DNA of 59,025 bases from Betaproteobacteria bacterium (GCA_025356395.1 JANXTA010000162.1:1-59025), one strand, 5' to 3'; shown: positions 49,630 through 58,789, counted from the stretch's first letter. The notes: a model not told the origin generated them from the sequence alone. Numbers and translations: made by a program.

Positions 49630-50584
49630 GCGAAACAGTCGAAGGATTGCGGGGAGCGGCCGAAGACGGCGACATGCCCGATGCGCGAGAGGGAAGCGGC
49701 GACGACGAAGCCATCGGCGCCAGCGCGGGTTGCGGCGCGGCCTGGCCGAAGGTCTTCATGCCGCGATGGATCTCGGGCAGCAGCAGGGTCAGCGGCCTGG
49801 CCAGAACCGGACCGCGACGCTTCAGCAGACGGACCGACAGCGTGCGGCGATGCTCTTCGGGCTCGCCGACCGCCAGTGCGAGTCGCAACGGTGCCGGTGA
49901 GGCGTGGTACTGCGCTTCCAGGGGACGCATCAGGAAGGTCAGCCCGTTGGCGGATGCCGCTACTGCCTGCAGGCGGCGCAAGGCGTCGTGACGCGCCAGG
50001 GCCTTGTCTTCGGGTAGCCACGCGACCAGTGCGCCGAAGGCTGAGCTCTTGAGGCTTTCCTGCAGCGCCCACAGGCGGTCGGCGGGACGCGGCGTGCGCA
50101 CGATCAGTACGCGCCGCATGTCGATACCCAGTTGTTCCCAGCCGGTGGGATCGGGGATGTGCGGCGGGGCCAGCAGCACGATCTCGCGGCCGGCCTGCGT
50201 CAACGACGAAAGCGTCGAAGCCAGGAAGCGGATCTCGCCCACCCCGGGATGCGCGAGCAGCAGTTCGGTCAGGCAACGCGAGGGCCAGCCGCCTCCCGGC
50301 AGTTGCTCGTCGAGCGCACGAAAACCGCTGGGCGTGGACGGCAGGGGCGACGTGGACAGCGCATCGCCGCGCCAGAAGCGGCCGCCCAATCCCGCTTCGA
50401 GCAGGGTGGCTTCGGTGCGATCGACGCTCGAGAGGATGGCCGGTGGCGCCGGGGCGACTGTCGGCGCAGGCGATGGCGTCGCAGGCCGGACCGCAGACGG
50501 GTGCGAAGACACGAAGGCCGCCGTGCCTGACGGCATGAACGACGTGGCGAAGAGGGGCAGGGAAGCCATGACAGCGCGGGCCAC
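49589..50584 (-). CDS. imuA: ImuA, RecA/SulA-like mutagenesis protein
   Basis: Partner of ImuB and DnaE2 in SOS mutagenesis. It has 331 residues from the GTG at 50584; an ATG at 50569 would remove 5. The first 60 residues are Ala/Pro-rich linker. The RecA-like core shows FWRGDALSTSPLPSTPSGF, LDEQLPGGGWPSRCLTELLL, GEIRFLASTLSSLTQAGREI and VLLAPPHIPDPTGWEQLGI. It lies 3 nt behind lexA and overlaps imuB. Confidence 0.93.
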   Translation of the reverse strand: MARAVMASLPLFATSFMPSGTAAFVSSHPSAVRPATPSPAPTVAPAPPAILSSVDRTEATLLEAGLGGRFWRGDALSTSPLPSTPSGFRALDEQLPGGGWPSRCLTELLLAHPGVGEIRFLASTLSSLTQAGREIVLLAPPHIPDPTGWEQLGIDMRRVLIVRTPRPADRLWALQESLKSSAFGALVAWLPEDKALARHDALRRLQAVAASANGLTFLMRPLEAQYHASPAPLRLALAVGEPEEHRRTLSVRLLKRRGPVLARPLTLLLPEIHRGMKTFGQAAPQPALAPMASSSPLPSRASGMSPSSAAPRNPSTVSHALAGSLLSDAPA

Positions 50585-50587
50585 AGA

Positions 50588-51208
50588 TCAGCGCCGGGGC
50601 CGCGTGTGGCCAATGCGAGGCGCAACGGTCTTGCGGAAGAGCCCGACCATCACGCCGTGGATTTCCAGATCCTGCTCGGGTCGGATCGGTGAGTAGGCGG
50701 GATTGGCGGCTTCGAGGAAAAAGCCTTTCTTGTCGCGCGCCAAAGTCTTGAGCGTGAACTCGCCATCGACGAAGGCGAGCACCACGTCGCCCGGCATGGC
50801 GGAACGGGTCTTCTCGACCACCACGAAGTCGCCTTCGTGGATGCCCGCATCGATCATCGAGTCGCCACGCACATGGAAGAGCTCGGTCTCGGACGGCTTG
50901 TCGATCAGGTAGAGATCGATGGCCATCACGTCACGGCCGCTGTCGTTGGCCGGTTGTGGCATGCCGGCCCGCACGGTGTCGGCGATGGTGCGCTCGAAGA
51001 AGCGCGCACCGGGCTTGAGTCGCTTGCCGGCGGCTTCTTCCAGGAAGCCGTCTTCCTTGAGGCGGATGACGATGCGATGGGTCCATGCGCGACCGGCGAT
51101 TCCCCACAGCTTTCCCAACTCTGTCAGAGAAGGGATGACCCTGTTTAGGACGAAGTAGTCTTGCAGGGAAGCTAAATGGCCGGAAAGATTCGATCGCGGT
51201 CGGGGCAT
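50588..51208 (-). CDS. lexA: LexA-type SOS repressor
   Basis: It has 206 residues. The N-terminal winged-helix DNA-binding part (VIPSLTELGKLWGIAGRAWT) is followed by the self-cleavage site Ala-Gly in VRAGMPQPA, the catalytic Ser in FHVRGDSMIDAGIHEGDFVV and the Lys in GEFTLKTL. The ATG at 51208 is chosen because the sequence before it lacks family character. It heads the operon lexA-imuA-imuB, an arrangement in which the repressor controls its own mutagenesis genes. A second LexA elsewhere in the genome is possible. Confidence 0.94.
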   Translation of the reverse strand: MPRPRSNLSGHLASLQDYFVLNRVIPSLTELGKLWGIAGRAWTHRIVIRLKEDGFLEEAAGKRLKPGARFFERTIADTVRAGMPQPANDSGRDVMAIDLYLIDKPSETELFHVRGDSMIDAGIHEGDFVVVEKTRSAMPGDVVLAFVDGEFTLKTLARDKKGFFLEAANPAYSPIRPEQDLEIHGVMVGLFRKTVAPRIGHTRPRR

Positions 51209-51551
51209 GGGATGGATGGTCAAAAAAGTACGGATAGCAGGAGACAACAAGGCGAATTTGGTTGGATGATCGTCTTGAGTGAATGATCGTTCACCAAAAG
51301 ATAGCAGTGCTCTTCGGAGTCGTCAACCGAGTCGGGAGAAATTTTGCGACGACGTTCGATCGACTGCGTGGGCTTGATGCCTTGTCCTCGCCCCGTGATG
51401 TTTTTTGACGATTTATTGCGTTTCCTGAAACCGCGATCACGACTGCCGCGTAACACCGGCAGTCGCAAGCAATGCGGCTCAGGTCCCGGACGTTTTCGTC
51501 CCGGAACCGCCGCCCGAAAAAGTACAGTCCTAACGAATCAGGAGAGAAACC
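51209..51551. other. Divergent region between lexA and the DUF4331 gene
   Basis: 343 nt without a gene. Besides the GTGAA/TTCAC repeat it holds a GGACG-TTTT-CGTCC hairpin (about 51488-51501) in the leader of the DUF4331 gene. Nothing else recognised. Confidence 0.5.
51279..51294. promoter_or_regulatory. Candidate LexA operator GTGAA-N6-TTCAC
   Basis: Inverted repeat 71 nt upstream of the lexA ATG, in the divergent lexA/DUF4331 region. A related GATGATCGTC string precedes it at 51265-51274. No matching copy was seen before dnaE2. Confidence 0.4.
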
Positions 51552-53063
51552 GTGAGTGCATCCGACCAATTTCGAGGCGCCAAGCGTCCGCTTGCCATCA
51601 TGGCAGGCGCGTTCGTCGCATCGATGTTTGCCATCCCCGTTGCCCAGGCATCCAGCCACCGTGAAGCGCCGTTCATCACGCAGCAGCCCAAGGTCGACGG
51701 GACCGACTTCTACATGTTCCAGAGTTACGAGCCGGGTCGTACCGGGTTCACCACGCTGATCGCCGACTACCAGCCGCTGCAGAATCCGGGCGATGGTCCG
51801 AACTACTACACGATGGACCAGGACGCCCTGTACGAAGTTCACGTCGCGCAGGACGGCCACGCCAACGAGGACCTGACCTTCCAGTTCCGCTTCACCAACA
51901 CCCTGAAGGACATCCAGCTCACGGTCGGTGGCAAGCAGGTTTCGATTCCGCTGGTGCAGGCAGGCACCATCTCCGGCCAGAACCCGGCGAACCTCAATGT
52001 TCGCGAAACCTACGGCATCACGCTGGTTCGCGGTGATCGCCGCACGGGCGCGCGCAGCACCATCACCAATGCGGCCGACGGCACGACAACTTTCGAGAAG
52101 CCGGCCGACAACATCGGCGACAAGACCTTCGGCGGCACGACCGGCTACGCCACGTACGCCGCGGCGCACCTGTACGCCATCAACGTGCCTGGTTGTGCGA
52201 CCCCGGGCCGGGTATTCGTCGGTCAGCGCAAGGACCCGTTCGCGCTCGCGCTCGGGCAGGTGTTCGACCTGATCAACCTGAACCCGCTCGGCCCGACCTC
52301 GGGCAATCGTGACTATCTCGCGCAGAAGAACGTGACGTCGCTGATCATGGAACTGCCGACCTCGTGTCTCGTCGGTACCAGCCCGATCATCGGTGGCTGG
52401 ACCACGGCCAGCATGCGTCAGGGTCGTCTGTTGTCGGCCGTCCCGGCATCGGGCTACTCCAACGTGCCGAAGAACGGTGGCGCCTGGGTCCAGGTCTCGC
52501 GTCTGGGTATGCCGCTCGTCAATGAAGTCGTCATCGGCCTGAAGGACAAGGACAAGTTCAACAGCTCGAAGCCGGCCAATGACGGGACCAACTTCGCCGA
52601 CTATGTCACCAATCCGACGTTCCCTGCATTGATCCAGTTGCTGTTCCCGACCGCTCCGGCGCCGACGAACTTCCCGCGTACCGACCTGGTGGCGGCGTTC
52701 CTGACCGGCGTGCAAGGCGTCAACAAGCCGGCCAACGTGGTCGCTTCGGAAATGCTGCGTCTGAACACCAGCATCGCCCCGACCGCCATGGCCACGCAGA
52801 ACACGCTCGGCGTACTGGCTGGCGACAATGCGGGCTTCCCGAACGGTCGTCGTCCGGGTGACGACGTGGTGGATGCCACGCTGCGCGTGGCGATGGGCGC
52901 GCTCTGCGTGGCCACCGGCACGACCGATGCGCTGGCGGTCGGCTGCCGTCCGACCGACGCACCGGCTGGTGCCGCACCGCTGACCGACGGCGTGCCGCAG
53001 AACGCGAGCATGTTCCTCAACGCGTTCCCGTACCTCAACACGCCGATCCCGGGTTCGCCGTGA
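51552..53063 (+). CDS. DUF4331 family exported protein
   Basis: It has 503 residues with a signal peptide (AIMAGAFVASMFAIPVAQA, cleavage before SSHREAP). The mature start SSHREAPFITQQPKVDGTDF is the family signature; the rest is a beta-rich domain of unknown function. The GTG at 51552 has AGGAG 7 nt upstream. It heads a same-strand set with a small lipoprotein, a TPR protein and a HupE/UreJ-like protein; I recall DUF4331 genes elsewhere sitting near similar partners, but role and substrate are not established. Confidence 0.92.
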   Translation: MSASDQFRGAKRPLAIMAGAFVASMFAIPVAQASSHREAPFITQQPKVDGTDFYMFQSYEPGRTGFTTLIADYQPLQNPGDGPNYYTMDQDALYEVHVAQDGHANEDLTFQFRFTNTLKDIQLTVGGKQVSIPLVQAGTISGQNPANLNVRETYGITLVRGDRRTGARSTITNAADGTTTFEKPADNIGDKTFGGTTGYATYAAAHLYAINVPGCATPGRVFVGQRKDPFALALGQVFDLINLNPLGPTSGNRDYLAQKNVTSLIMELPTSCLVGTSPIIGGWTTASMRQGRLLSAVPASGYSNVPKNGGAWVQVSRLGMPLVNEVVIGLKDKDKFNSSKPANDGTNFADYVTNPTFPALIQLLFPTAPAPTNFPRTDLVAAFLTGVQGVNKPANVVASEMLRLNTSIAPTAMATQNTLGVLAGDNAGFPNGRRPGDDVVDATLRVAMGALCVATGTTDALAVGCRPTDAPAGAAPLTDGVPQNASMFLNAFPYLNTPIPGSP

Positions 53064-53085
53064 TCGTCGGCCTAGGAGAATGACC

Positions 53086-53367
53086 ATGCAAATTTTCAGC
53101 AATGTTCGTCGCATCGGTCTTGCGATCGCCGGCCTGGCGCTCGCGACGACGCTGGCCTCGTGCGGTGGCAACGACAACGGAGGACCCCCTCCGGTGACGC
53201 CGCCGGTGTCGAACACGCCGCCGGCCTCGGCCTCGGCCAGCGTCCTGGGGTTCATCGCGTACGTGAAGACGATCGTGGCATCCAGTTCCGACAGTGGCGC
53301 GCCGGTCGACCTCACGGGTTTCGTGGCGCCGACGGACGACAGCGGATCGCCTGACCTGACGATCTGA
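53086..53367 (+). CDS. Small lipoprotein of unknown function
   Basis: It has 93 residues. Lipobox LATTLASC after a basic start and hydrophobic helix, then Gly/Pro/Ser-rich linker and a short acidic domain. AGGAG at 53074-53078 leaves 7 nt to the ATG at 53086 but only 1 nt to the ATG at 53080, so 53086 is chosen. It lies 22 nt behind the DUF4331 gene and before a strong terminator, so the two form one transcript. Probable lipid-anchored partner of the DUF4331 protein (inference). Confidence 0.8.
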   Translation: MQIFSNVRRIGLAIAGLALATTLASCGGNDNGGPPPVTPPVSNTPPASASASVLGFIAYVKTIVASSSDSGAPVDLTGFVAPTDDSGSPDLTI

Positions 53368-53410
53368 TTGACCAGGGCCGGTCTTCGGGCCGACCCGATT
53401 CATGACCTGC

Positions 53411-53443
53411 GGCGCCCGGCTTTCGGCCGGGCGCCATTTTTTT
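53411..53443 (+). terminator. Strong Rho-independent terminator
   Basis: GGCGCCCGGC, loop TTTCG, GCCGGGCGCC, A, then seven T. It closes the DUF4331-lipoprotein transcript. Confidence 0.93.
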
Positions 53444-53486
53444 GTCCGCTGCGTCGGGGCGATCCGACGTGTACAAGCTGTTCTTC

Positions 53487-54683
53487 ATGACGTTCCGAAT
53501 CACTCTTCCATGTCTGCTGCTGGCCTTCGTGACCCACGCGGCGCACGCAGCGCCCGCCATCCCGGCGAGCGACAGCACCGTCGTCGAGCACCTGCCCGCG
53601 CGCCTCGTCGGCATGCCGCGACTGCTGCGCGATGTCGCCGGCAAGTCGAGCGGCGACGTCGCCGCTGCGGCTCGTTCGAGTCCCGAGGCGGCTGCCAGCC
53701 GGGCGCGGTCGATGCTCGACGAGGCGCACGATCGCGGCGATCCGCGGTACGCCGGCTATGCACTTGCCGCCATCGCGCCATGGAAAGGGGACGCGGATGC
53801 GCCGGCGCCGATCGCCATCCTGTTCGCGACCCTGGCGCAGTACCAGCACGACTTCGACGGCTCGCGCCAGATGCTCGAGGCGGTGCTCGCGCGGTCGCCG
53901 GGCGACCCGCAGGCGACGCTGACGCTGGCGACCATCGCGCGCGTGCAGGGCCGCTATGCCGACTCCGACGCGCGTTGTCGCGAGGTCTCGGTGGGCATCT
54001 ACCAGGCGGCCTGTCTCGCCGAGAACATGGCGTTGCGCGGACAGGCCGATCAAGGCCGCAAGGTGGTCGCGACCCTGCTGGCACTGCCGCAGACGCAGGG
54101 AGCGACAGGCGCGTCGTTGCGGCAATGGCTGACGACGACGCTCGCCGAACTCGAGGAGCGCGCCGGCAACGACGCCGCGGCCGATGCGGCCTATCGCACG
54201 GCGCTCGGTCTGGGCCGCGACAGCTATCTGTCGCTCGACTACGTGGACTTCCTGATCGCGCACCAGCGCTACGCTGAAGCGGAGGCGCTGCTCGTGGTCG
54301 AACCCAAGCCCTATGGCGACGGCGTGCTGTTGCGCCTGGCCATCGTGCAGAAGGATGCGAAGGAATCGACGGCGAAGGAGCTCGCCGCCGAGCTGCACGA
54401 TCGCTTCGAAGCCGCGAAGGAACGCGGCGACGCGATCTCGATCCATGGCCGTGAACTCGCGCGTTCGATGTTCGCGGTGGAAGGCGATGCGAAGGGCGCC
54501 GTCGCCGTCGCACGCGACAACCTCAAGATTCAGAAGGAGCCGGCCGACTTCCTCGTGATGGCCGAAGCGGCGCGTGCCGCGGGCGACGCTGCGGCGTTGC
54601 GCGAGGTCGATGCGCAGGCGAAAGCGATCGGCCTCGTCGATCGACGCCTGAGCCTGATCTTCAGTCGTGATGCTGCGCGCTGA
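53487..54683 (+). CDS. Exported TPR protein
   Basis: It has 398 residues with signal peptide (FRITLPCLLLAFVTHAAHA, cleavage near AAP). Degenerate tetratricopeptide-type helices fill the rest (DFDGSRQMLEAVLARSPGDP, ATLTLATIARVQGRYADSDA). The ATG at 53487 is used because it begins the signal peptide; longer forms start inside the terminator area. The last 14 nt overlap the HupE-like gene. It likely acts as a periplasmic scaffold for its neighbours; no specific function known. Confidence 0.82.
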   Translation: MTFRITLPCLLLAFVTHAAHAAPAIPASDSTVVEHLPARLVGMPRLLRDVAGKSSGDVAAAARSSPEAAASRARSMLDEAHDRGDPRYAGYALAAIAPWKGDADAPAPIAILFATLAQYQHDFDGSRQMLEAVLARSPGDPQATLTLATIARVQGRYADSDARCREVSVGIYQAACLAENMALRGQADQGRKVVATLLALPQTQGATGASLRQWLTTTLAELEERAGNDAAADAAYRTALGLGRDSYLSLDYVDFLIAHQRYAEAEALLVVEPKPYGDGVLLRLAIVQKDAKESTAKELAAELHDRFEAAKERGDAISIHGRELARSMFAVEGDAKGAVAVARDNLKIQKEPADFLVMAEAARAAGDAAALREVDAQAKAIGLVDRRLSLIFSRDAAR

Positions 54684-55824
54684 CGCCCGTCGACTGCTCG
54701 TCGCGATCGGCATCGCGCTGTGCGCGTTCGCCTCGAATGCGCTCGCGCACAAGCCGAGCGATGCCTATCTCTTCGTCACCGTTGGCGAGACCGCCGTCGA
54801 CGTGCGCTGGGACATCGCGCTGCGCGACCTCGACGCGGGCTTCGATCTCGATGCCGACGGCAATCGCGAACTGACCTGGGGCGAGACCAAGGCCCATTTC
54901 GACGAGATCGATCGCTATGCGCTGGCGCGTCTCAGCATCGATGAAGGACGGTGCGTACCCACCGTCGTCGACCATCAGCTCGATCATCACAGCGACGGCG
55001 CTTACCTCGTCCTGCATCTCACCGCACGGTGCCGGCGGGCCGATCACCTGACGCTCGGATACACGCTCTTCACCGAGATGGACCCGACCCATCGCGGCAT
55101 CGCGCGCGTCGCTTTCGGCAGTGCGGCACCGATGCTGGTCGTACTGAATCCTTCCAACGGTCCGGTCACGCTGGAAGGGTCGGTGTCATCGGGCTCGGCG
55201 GGAGGAGACAGCCCGTTCGCGAGCGGCTTCTTTCCGGCCGGCGTCCATCACATCCTGATCGGCTACGACCACGTCCTGTTCCTGATCTGCCTGCTGCTGC
55301 CCGCGGTGCTGGTGCATCGCCAAGGACGATGGATGCCGGTCGATCGATGGCAGGACGCGGTGAAGCGGGTCGTGGTCACGGTGACCGCGTTCACCATCGC
55401 GCACACGCTGACGCTCGCGCTGGCGGGCTTGCGCATCGTCGAGCTGTCGCCGCGGCTGATCGAGCCGGCGATCGCGGTCACCATCATCTTTACGGCACTC
55501 GGCAACATCCGCTCGAACCGCTTCCGGGAAAGCGCCGCGATGCCGTTCCTGTTCGGGCTGGTGCACGGCTTCGGCTTCGCCGACGTGCTGCACGAACTCG
55601 ACTTGCCGCTGGGTCAGTTCGTGTGGGCGCTGCTGCGCTTCAACCTCGGGGTCGAGGCGGGGCAGCTGCTGATCGTGGCGGTGGCGCTGACGCCGCTTTA
55701 CCTGCTGCGACGCAAGCCCTGGTACCGCGCTCGCGTGCTGGTCCCGGTCTCGTTGTTCGCGATCGTGGTCTCGGCGATCTGGTTCGCGGAGCGCGTGTTC
55801 GATTTCAAAGTATTGCCTATCTAG
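54670..55824 (+). CDS. HupE/UreJ-like membrane protein
   Basis: It has 384 residues. A signal peptide (to SNALA, then HKPSDAYLFV) and a periplasmic domain of about 150 residues with a DLDADGNRELTWGE EF-hand-like loop are followed by a C-terminal HupE/UreJ-type membrane domain. That domain starts GVHHILIGYDHVLFLICLLL and has about 6-7 helices with His at several helix ends (GLVHGFGFADVLHEL). The family is linked to nickel/cobalt or other metal transport, but members of this exported form are uncharacterised. The ATG at 54670 or the GTG at 54667 may start it. Its stop overlaps the stop of the convergent POT gene (shared CTAG). Confidence 0.85.
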   Translation: MLRADARRLLVAIGIALCAFASNALAHKPSDAYLFVTVGETAVDVRWDIALRDLDAGFDLDADGNRELTWGETKAHFDEIDRYALARLSIDEGRCVPTVVDHQLDHHSDGAYLVLHLTARCRRADHLTLGYTLFTEMDPTHRGIARVAFGSAAPMLVVLNPSNGPVTLEGSVSSGSAGGDSPFASGFFPAGVHHILIGYDHVLFLICLLLPAVLVHRQGRWMPVDRWQDAVKRVVVTVTAFTIAHTLTLALAGLRIVELSPRLIEPAIAVTIIFTALGNIRSNRFRESAAMPFLFGLVHGFGFADVLHELDLPLGQFVWALLRFNLGVEAGQLLIVAVALTPLYLLRRKPWYRARVLVPVSLFAIVVSAIWFAERVFDFKVLPI

Positions 55825-57305
55825 CCGCGTCCACCCATCAGCTTCTTGATCAGCGGCGTGATCAGGAGCAGGACGAGACCGGCGCCGATGGAGCTACCCA
55901 CCAGGAACCAGTAGAGCGGGATCTGCGAGGACTTCAGCATGTCCTCGAGCGAACCGGCGAGCAGGTTGGCCACGAAGTTCGCCATGTACCAGAAGCCCAT
56001 CAGCATCGCGGCCAGCCGTATCGGCGCGAGCTTGGTGACCATCGACAGGCCGACCGGCGACAGGAACAGCTCGCCGATGGTGTGGATCACGAACACCATC
56101 ACGAGCCATTCGGGCCCGACCTTTCCAACGGCCTGGGCGCGCGAGTCGGCGATGGCCAGCACGATGAAGCCGAGGCCGAGAATGATCATGCCCACCCCCA
56201 TCTTGGCCGGCGTGGGGATCGCGAAGCGCGACGAGTCGAGTCGGGTCCACATGATCGAGACCAGTGGTCCTAGCGCCACGATCGCCAGCGGGTTGATGGC
56301 CTGGAAGTAGGAGGCGGGAACCTCCCAGCCGAAGACGACGCGGTCAGTCTGCTGGTCCGCGAACAGGCTCATGGTGCCGCCGGCCTGTTCGAAGCCCATC
56401 CAGAAGAACACGACGAAGAGCCCCATGATGCCGATGGCGATGATGCGTTGCCATTCCTCGCGCGTCAGTGTCTCGGTCCCGTCCTTCGGCATGCGTGAAC
56501 GACTCGCGGTCCACAGAGCGGCGATCACCACGACGACGAACACCAGTTGCCCGATGCCGCCCAGGGCGCGCCAGTAGGGGTTCAGGAAGCCGGCGCCTCC
56601 GATCACCAAGTAGACCAACGGGATCATCGCCGCGGCGATCACGCCGATGTGGGTCCAGTCGCGCGCGTCGAGACGCGACTTGCCGGGAGGCAGTCCCTGG
56701 CCGTCGAGCTTCGCCTGTCCGAGCGTGAACTGCACGAGCCCGATCAGCATGCCGACTCCGGCAGCGGCGAAGCCGTAGTGCCAGCCGACCTTTTCGCCGA
56801 GCGTTCCTGCGACCAGAGGCGCGAGGAACGCTCCGAGGTTCACGCCCATGTAGAAGATCGTGAAGCCGCCGTCGCGACGCGGATCGTTCTGGTGGTAGAG
56901 CGAGCCGAGGAGCGTCGAGATGTTGGGCTTGAAGAAGCCGTTGCCGATGATCAGCAGCCCGAGCGCGAGATACAGCAGCGGTTCGAAGGCCATCGCGAAG
57001 TGTCCGAGGGCCATCGTCAGGCCCCCGATCAGGATCGCCTTGCGCCGTCCGAGATAGCGGTCGGCGAGATAGCCGCCGATAACCGGCGTCAGGTAGACCA
57101 GTCCGGTATAGAGGCCATACAGCGCCAGCGCGTCCTTGCGTTCGTAGTGCAGCGCATTGACGAGGTACAGCACCAGCAGCGCCCGCATGCCATAGAAACT
57201 GAAGCGTTCCCACATCTCGGTGAGGAACAGCATCGGCAGCGCCTTGGGATGGCGGTCAGGCGGCGTGGTCGCGCTTGATGCGGGGTAGTCGGTGAGGACG
57301 GTCAT
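55821..57305 (-). CDS. POT-family di/tripeptide:H+ symporter
   Basis: Proton-driven peptide transporter with 14 predicted helices and 494 residues. Helix 1 holds the ExxER-like FLTEMWERFSFYGMRALLVL. The PTR2 signature is GGYLADRYLGRRKAILIGG, and FTIFYMGVNLGAFLAPLVAG follows. The N-terminal 20 residues are polar. Substrate range cannot be told from sequence. Alone on its strand, upstream of nothing related. Confidence 0.95.
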   Translation of the reverse strand: MTVLTDYPASSATTPPDRHPKALPMLFLTEMWERFSFYGMRALLVLYLVNALHYERKDALALYGLYTGLVYLTPVIGGYLADRYLGRRKAILIGGLTMALGHFAMAFEPLLYLALGLLIIGNGFFKPNISTLLGSLYHQNDPRRDGGFTIFYMGVNLGAFLAPLVAGTLGEKVGWHYGFAAAGVGMLIGLVQFTLGQAKLDGQGLPPGKSRLDARDWTHIGVIAAAMIPLVYLVIGGAGFLNPYWRALGGIGQLVFVVVVIAALWTASRSRMPKDGTETLTREEWQRIIAIGIMGLFVVFFWMGFEQAGGTMSLFADQQTDRVVFGWEVPASYFQAINPLAIVALGPLVSIMWTRLDSSRFAIPTPAKMGVGMIILGLGFIVLAIADSRAQAVGKVGPEWLVMVFVIHTIGELFLSPVGLSMVTKLAPIRLAAMLMGFWYMANFVANLLAGSLEDMLKSSQIPLYWFLVGSSIGAGLVLLLITPLIKKLMGGRG

Positions 57306-57394
57306 TGCAGGAAAGCCCAGGTTTCGCAGGCCGCATTATCGGTGCCGTCGGGCGGGCCGATCGCGAGTTTGCAGAGCCGCGTTGCGCGCACGCG

Positions 57395-58285
57395 TCAGAC
57401 CAGGGCGCGTCCCGTCAGACGCTCGAGCGTGCGCAGCGGCGACGCGTCGACGTCTGCAATGCGCGACAGCGGCAGGCGATAGGTCTGCTCGAACAGGTAC
57501 TGCCCCGACATCGCGGCATGCATCACCTGGTCGGAGAAGCAGATCCAGGTCGTGCCGGGCATGAAGTCGATGGCCGTCTGCGGACAAGTTCGCTGGTACT
57601 GCTGGTCGCCCTTCGCGAGGTCGTGCAGTTGGAGCATCAGATGGTCGTAGGCCGATCGAGGCCGCTTCGTGATGTGCACCTTGTGCATCAGCCACGCCCC
57701 GCCCGGCGGCAGGCTGCGAGTCCTCGGCAGGAAGCGCTTCGCCATCGCAGCGAACGACTCGCCGACCCGCCAACCGCGCGGCATCGTCGTCGGATGGACA
57801 TTGCAGAAGACGCGCAGGATGCGGTCGCCGCGCGTCGGGTTCGACGGGAAGGCGTCCACGTGGAGGCGCGTGTCGTCCTTGCGCCACGACAGCGCCTTGC
57901 CCGACGGCACGTCGCCGATCGCGCGCGGCCTGAAGCTCGTGCCGGTGGCATGGGCCCGTGCGTGGTAGTCGGGGAACAGGCCGTCGATCAGCGCATGGCT
58001 CGCAGCGGCATAGCGTTCGATCATCGTGGCGACGACGTCACGCGTCGCGCCCGTCGCAGTCGTGCCGGTGATGCCGTAGCGACCAGGACGGATGTAGATG
58101 CTCTTGCGCTGGTCGCCAGCGAGTGAGGCATCGAACAGCGTGCCCTCCTCGTCGGACACCGCGAACGCGAGCGATGGACACGCGACGACGCCGCCACGTT
58201 CGATCACGGCCTGCAGCGACGCGTCGGCCGACTGCTCCTGCCAAGTGTCGATGGCCGATGTCGTGATCGCGGTGACGTCGTTCAT
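57395..58285 (-). CDS. Kdo hydroxylase (KdoO-like)
   Basis: Fe(II)/2-oxoglutarate-type dioxygenase family that hydroxylates the Kdo sugar of lipopolysaccharide, as in Burkholderia and Yersinia. It has 296 residues. The metal-binding His and Asp lie in RLHVDAFPSNPTRGDRILRV and the distal His in WICFSDQVMHAAMSGQYLFE. No signal peptide. Single gene between the POT transporter and the EVE-domain gene. Confidence 0.88.
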   Translation of the reverse strand: MNDVTAITTSAIDTWQEQSADASLQAVIERGGVVACPSLAFAVSDEEGTLFDASLAGDQRKSIYIRPGRYGITGTTATGATRDVVATMIERYAAASHALIDGLFPDYHARAHATGTSFRPRAIGDVPSGKALSWRKDDTRLHVDAFPSNPTRGDRILRVFCNVHPTTMPRGWRVGESFAAMAKRFLPRTRSLPPGGAWLMHKVHITKRPRSAYDHLMLQLHDLAKGDQQYQRTCPQTAIDFMPGTTWICFSDQVMHAAMSGQYLFEQTYRLPLSRIADVDASPLRTLERLTGRALV

Positions 58286-58304
58286 GCGGGTAAGGGTGCC
58301 GCGA

Positions 58305-58763
58305 TCACGTCGCGAGCTTGAGGATGGCCTTGTACTCGGCCGCCGTCACCGGCGTGATCGACAGCCGGTTGCCGCGCTGCAGGACGATCATGTTCGCCAG
58401 TGCCTTCCCCTCGCGCATCTCGGCGAGCGGGACCAGCCGGGTCTTGCGAGTCACGCGCACGTCGACCAGCATCCAGCGCGGCGTCTCCTGCGTGGCTTTC
58501 GGGTCGAAGTACTTGCTCTGCGGATCGAACTGCGTGTCGTCGGGGTACGCGGTGCTCGCGACTTCGGCGATGCCCGCGACGCCAGGCTCGGGGCAACTCG
58601 AGTGATAGAAGAGCACGGGGTCGCCCACCTTCATGCCGTCGCGCATGTAGTTGCGCGCGCGGTAGTTGCGCACCCCAAACCATGCGACGGTGGCGCCGGG
58701 CATCGCGATCACGTCGTCGACCGAGACCTCGCCCGGTTCGGATTTCATCAGCCAGTGATTCAT
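58305..58763 (-). CDS. EVE domain-containing protein
   Basis: It has 152 residues, almost all one EVE (PUA-like) domain: NHWLMKSEPGEVSVDDV, WFGVRNYRARNYMRD, GDPVLFYHSSCPEPGVAGIA and PRWMLVDVRVTRKTRLVPL. EVE domains read modified bases in DNA or RNA; the ligand here is unknown. In many proteobacteria a gene of this family lies just downstream of ssrS, as seen here, usually with a 5-formyl-THF cyclo-ligase gene between them, which is absent. Confidence 0.95.
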   Translation of the reverse strand: MNHWLMKSEPGEVSVDDVIAMPGATVAWFGVRNYRARNYMRDGMKVGDPVLFYHSSCPEPGVAGIAEVASTAYPDDTQFDPQSKYFDPKATQETPRWMLVDVRVTRKTRLVPLAEMREGKALANMIVLQRGNRLSITPVTAAEYKAILKLAT

Positions 58764-58789
58764 CGGATGCGTCGGCAGGTCGCCGATAC

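Noticed and set aside
51508-51535. ECF-sigma promoter (GGAAC...GTC) before the DUF4331 gene
   Set aside because: GGAAC and GTC are present but about 19 nt apart, longer than the usual 15-17, so the match is not convincing.
53080-53085. ATG at 53080 as start of the small lipoprotein
   Set aside because: Only 1 nt separates it from the AGGAG site; the ATG at 53086 has proper spacing.
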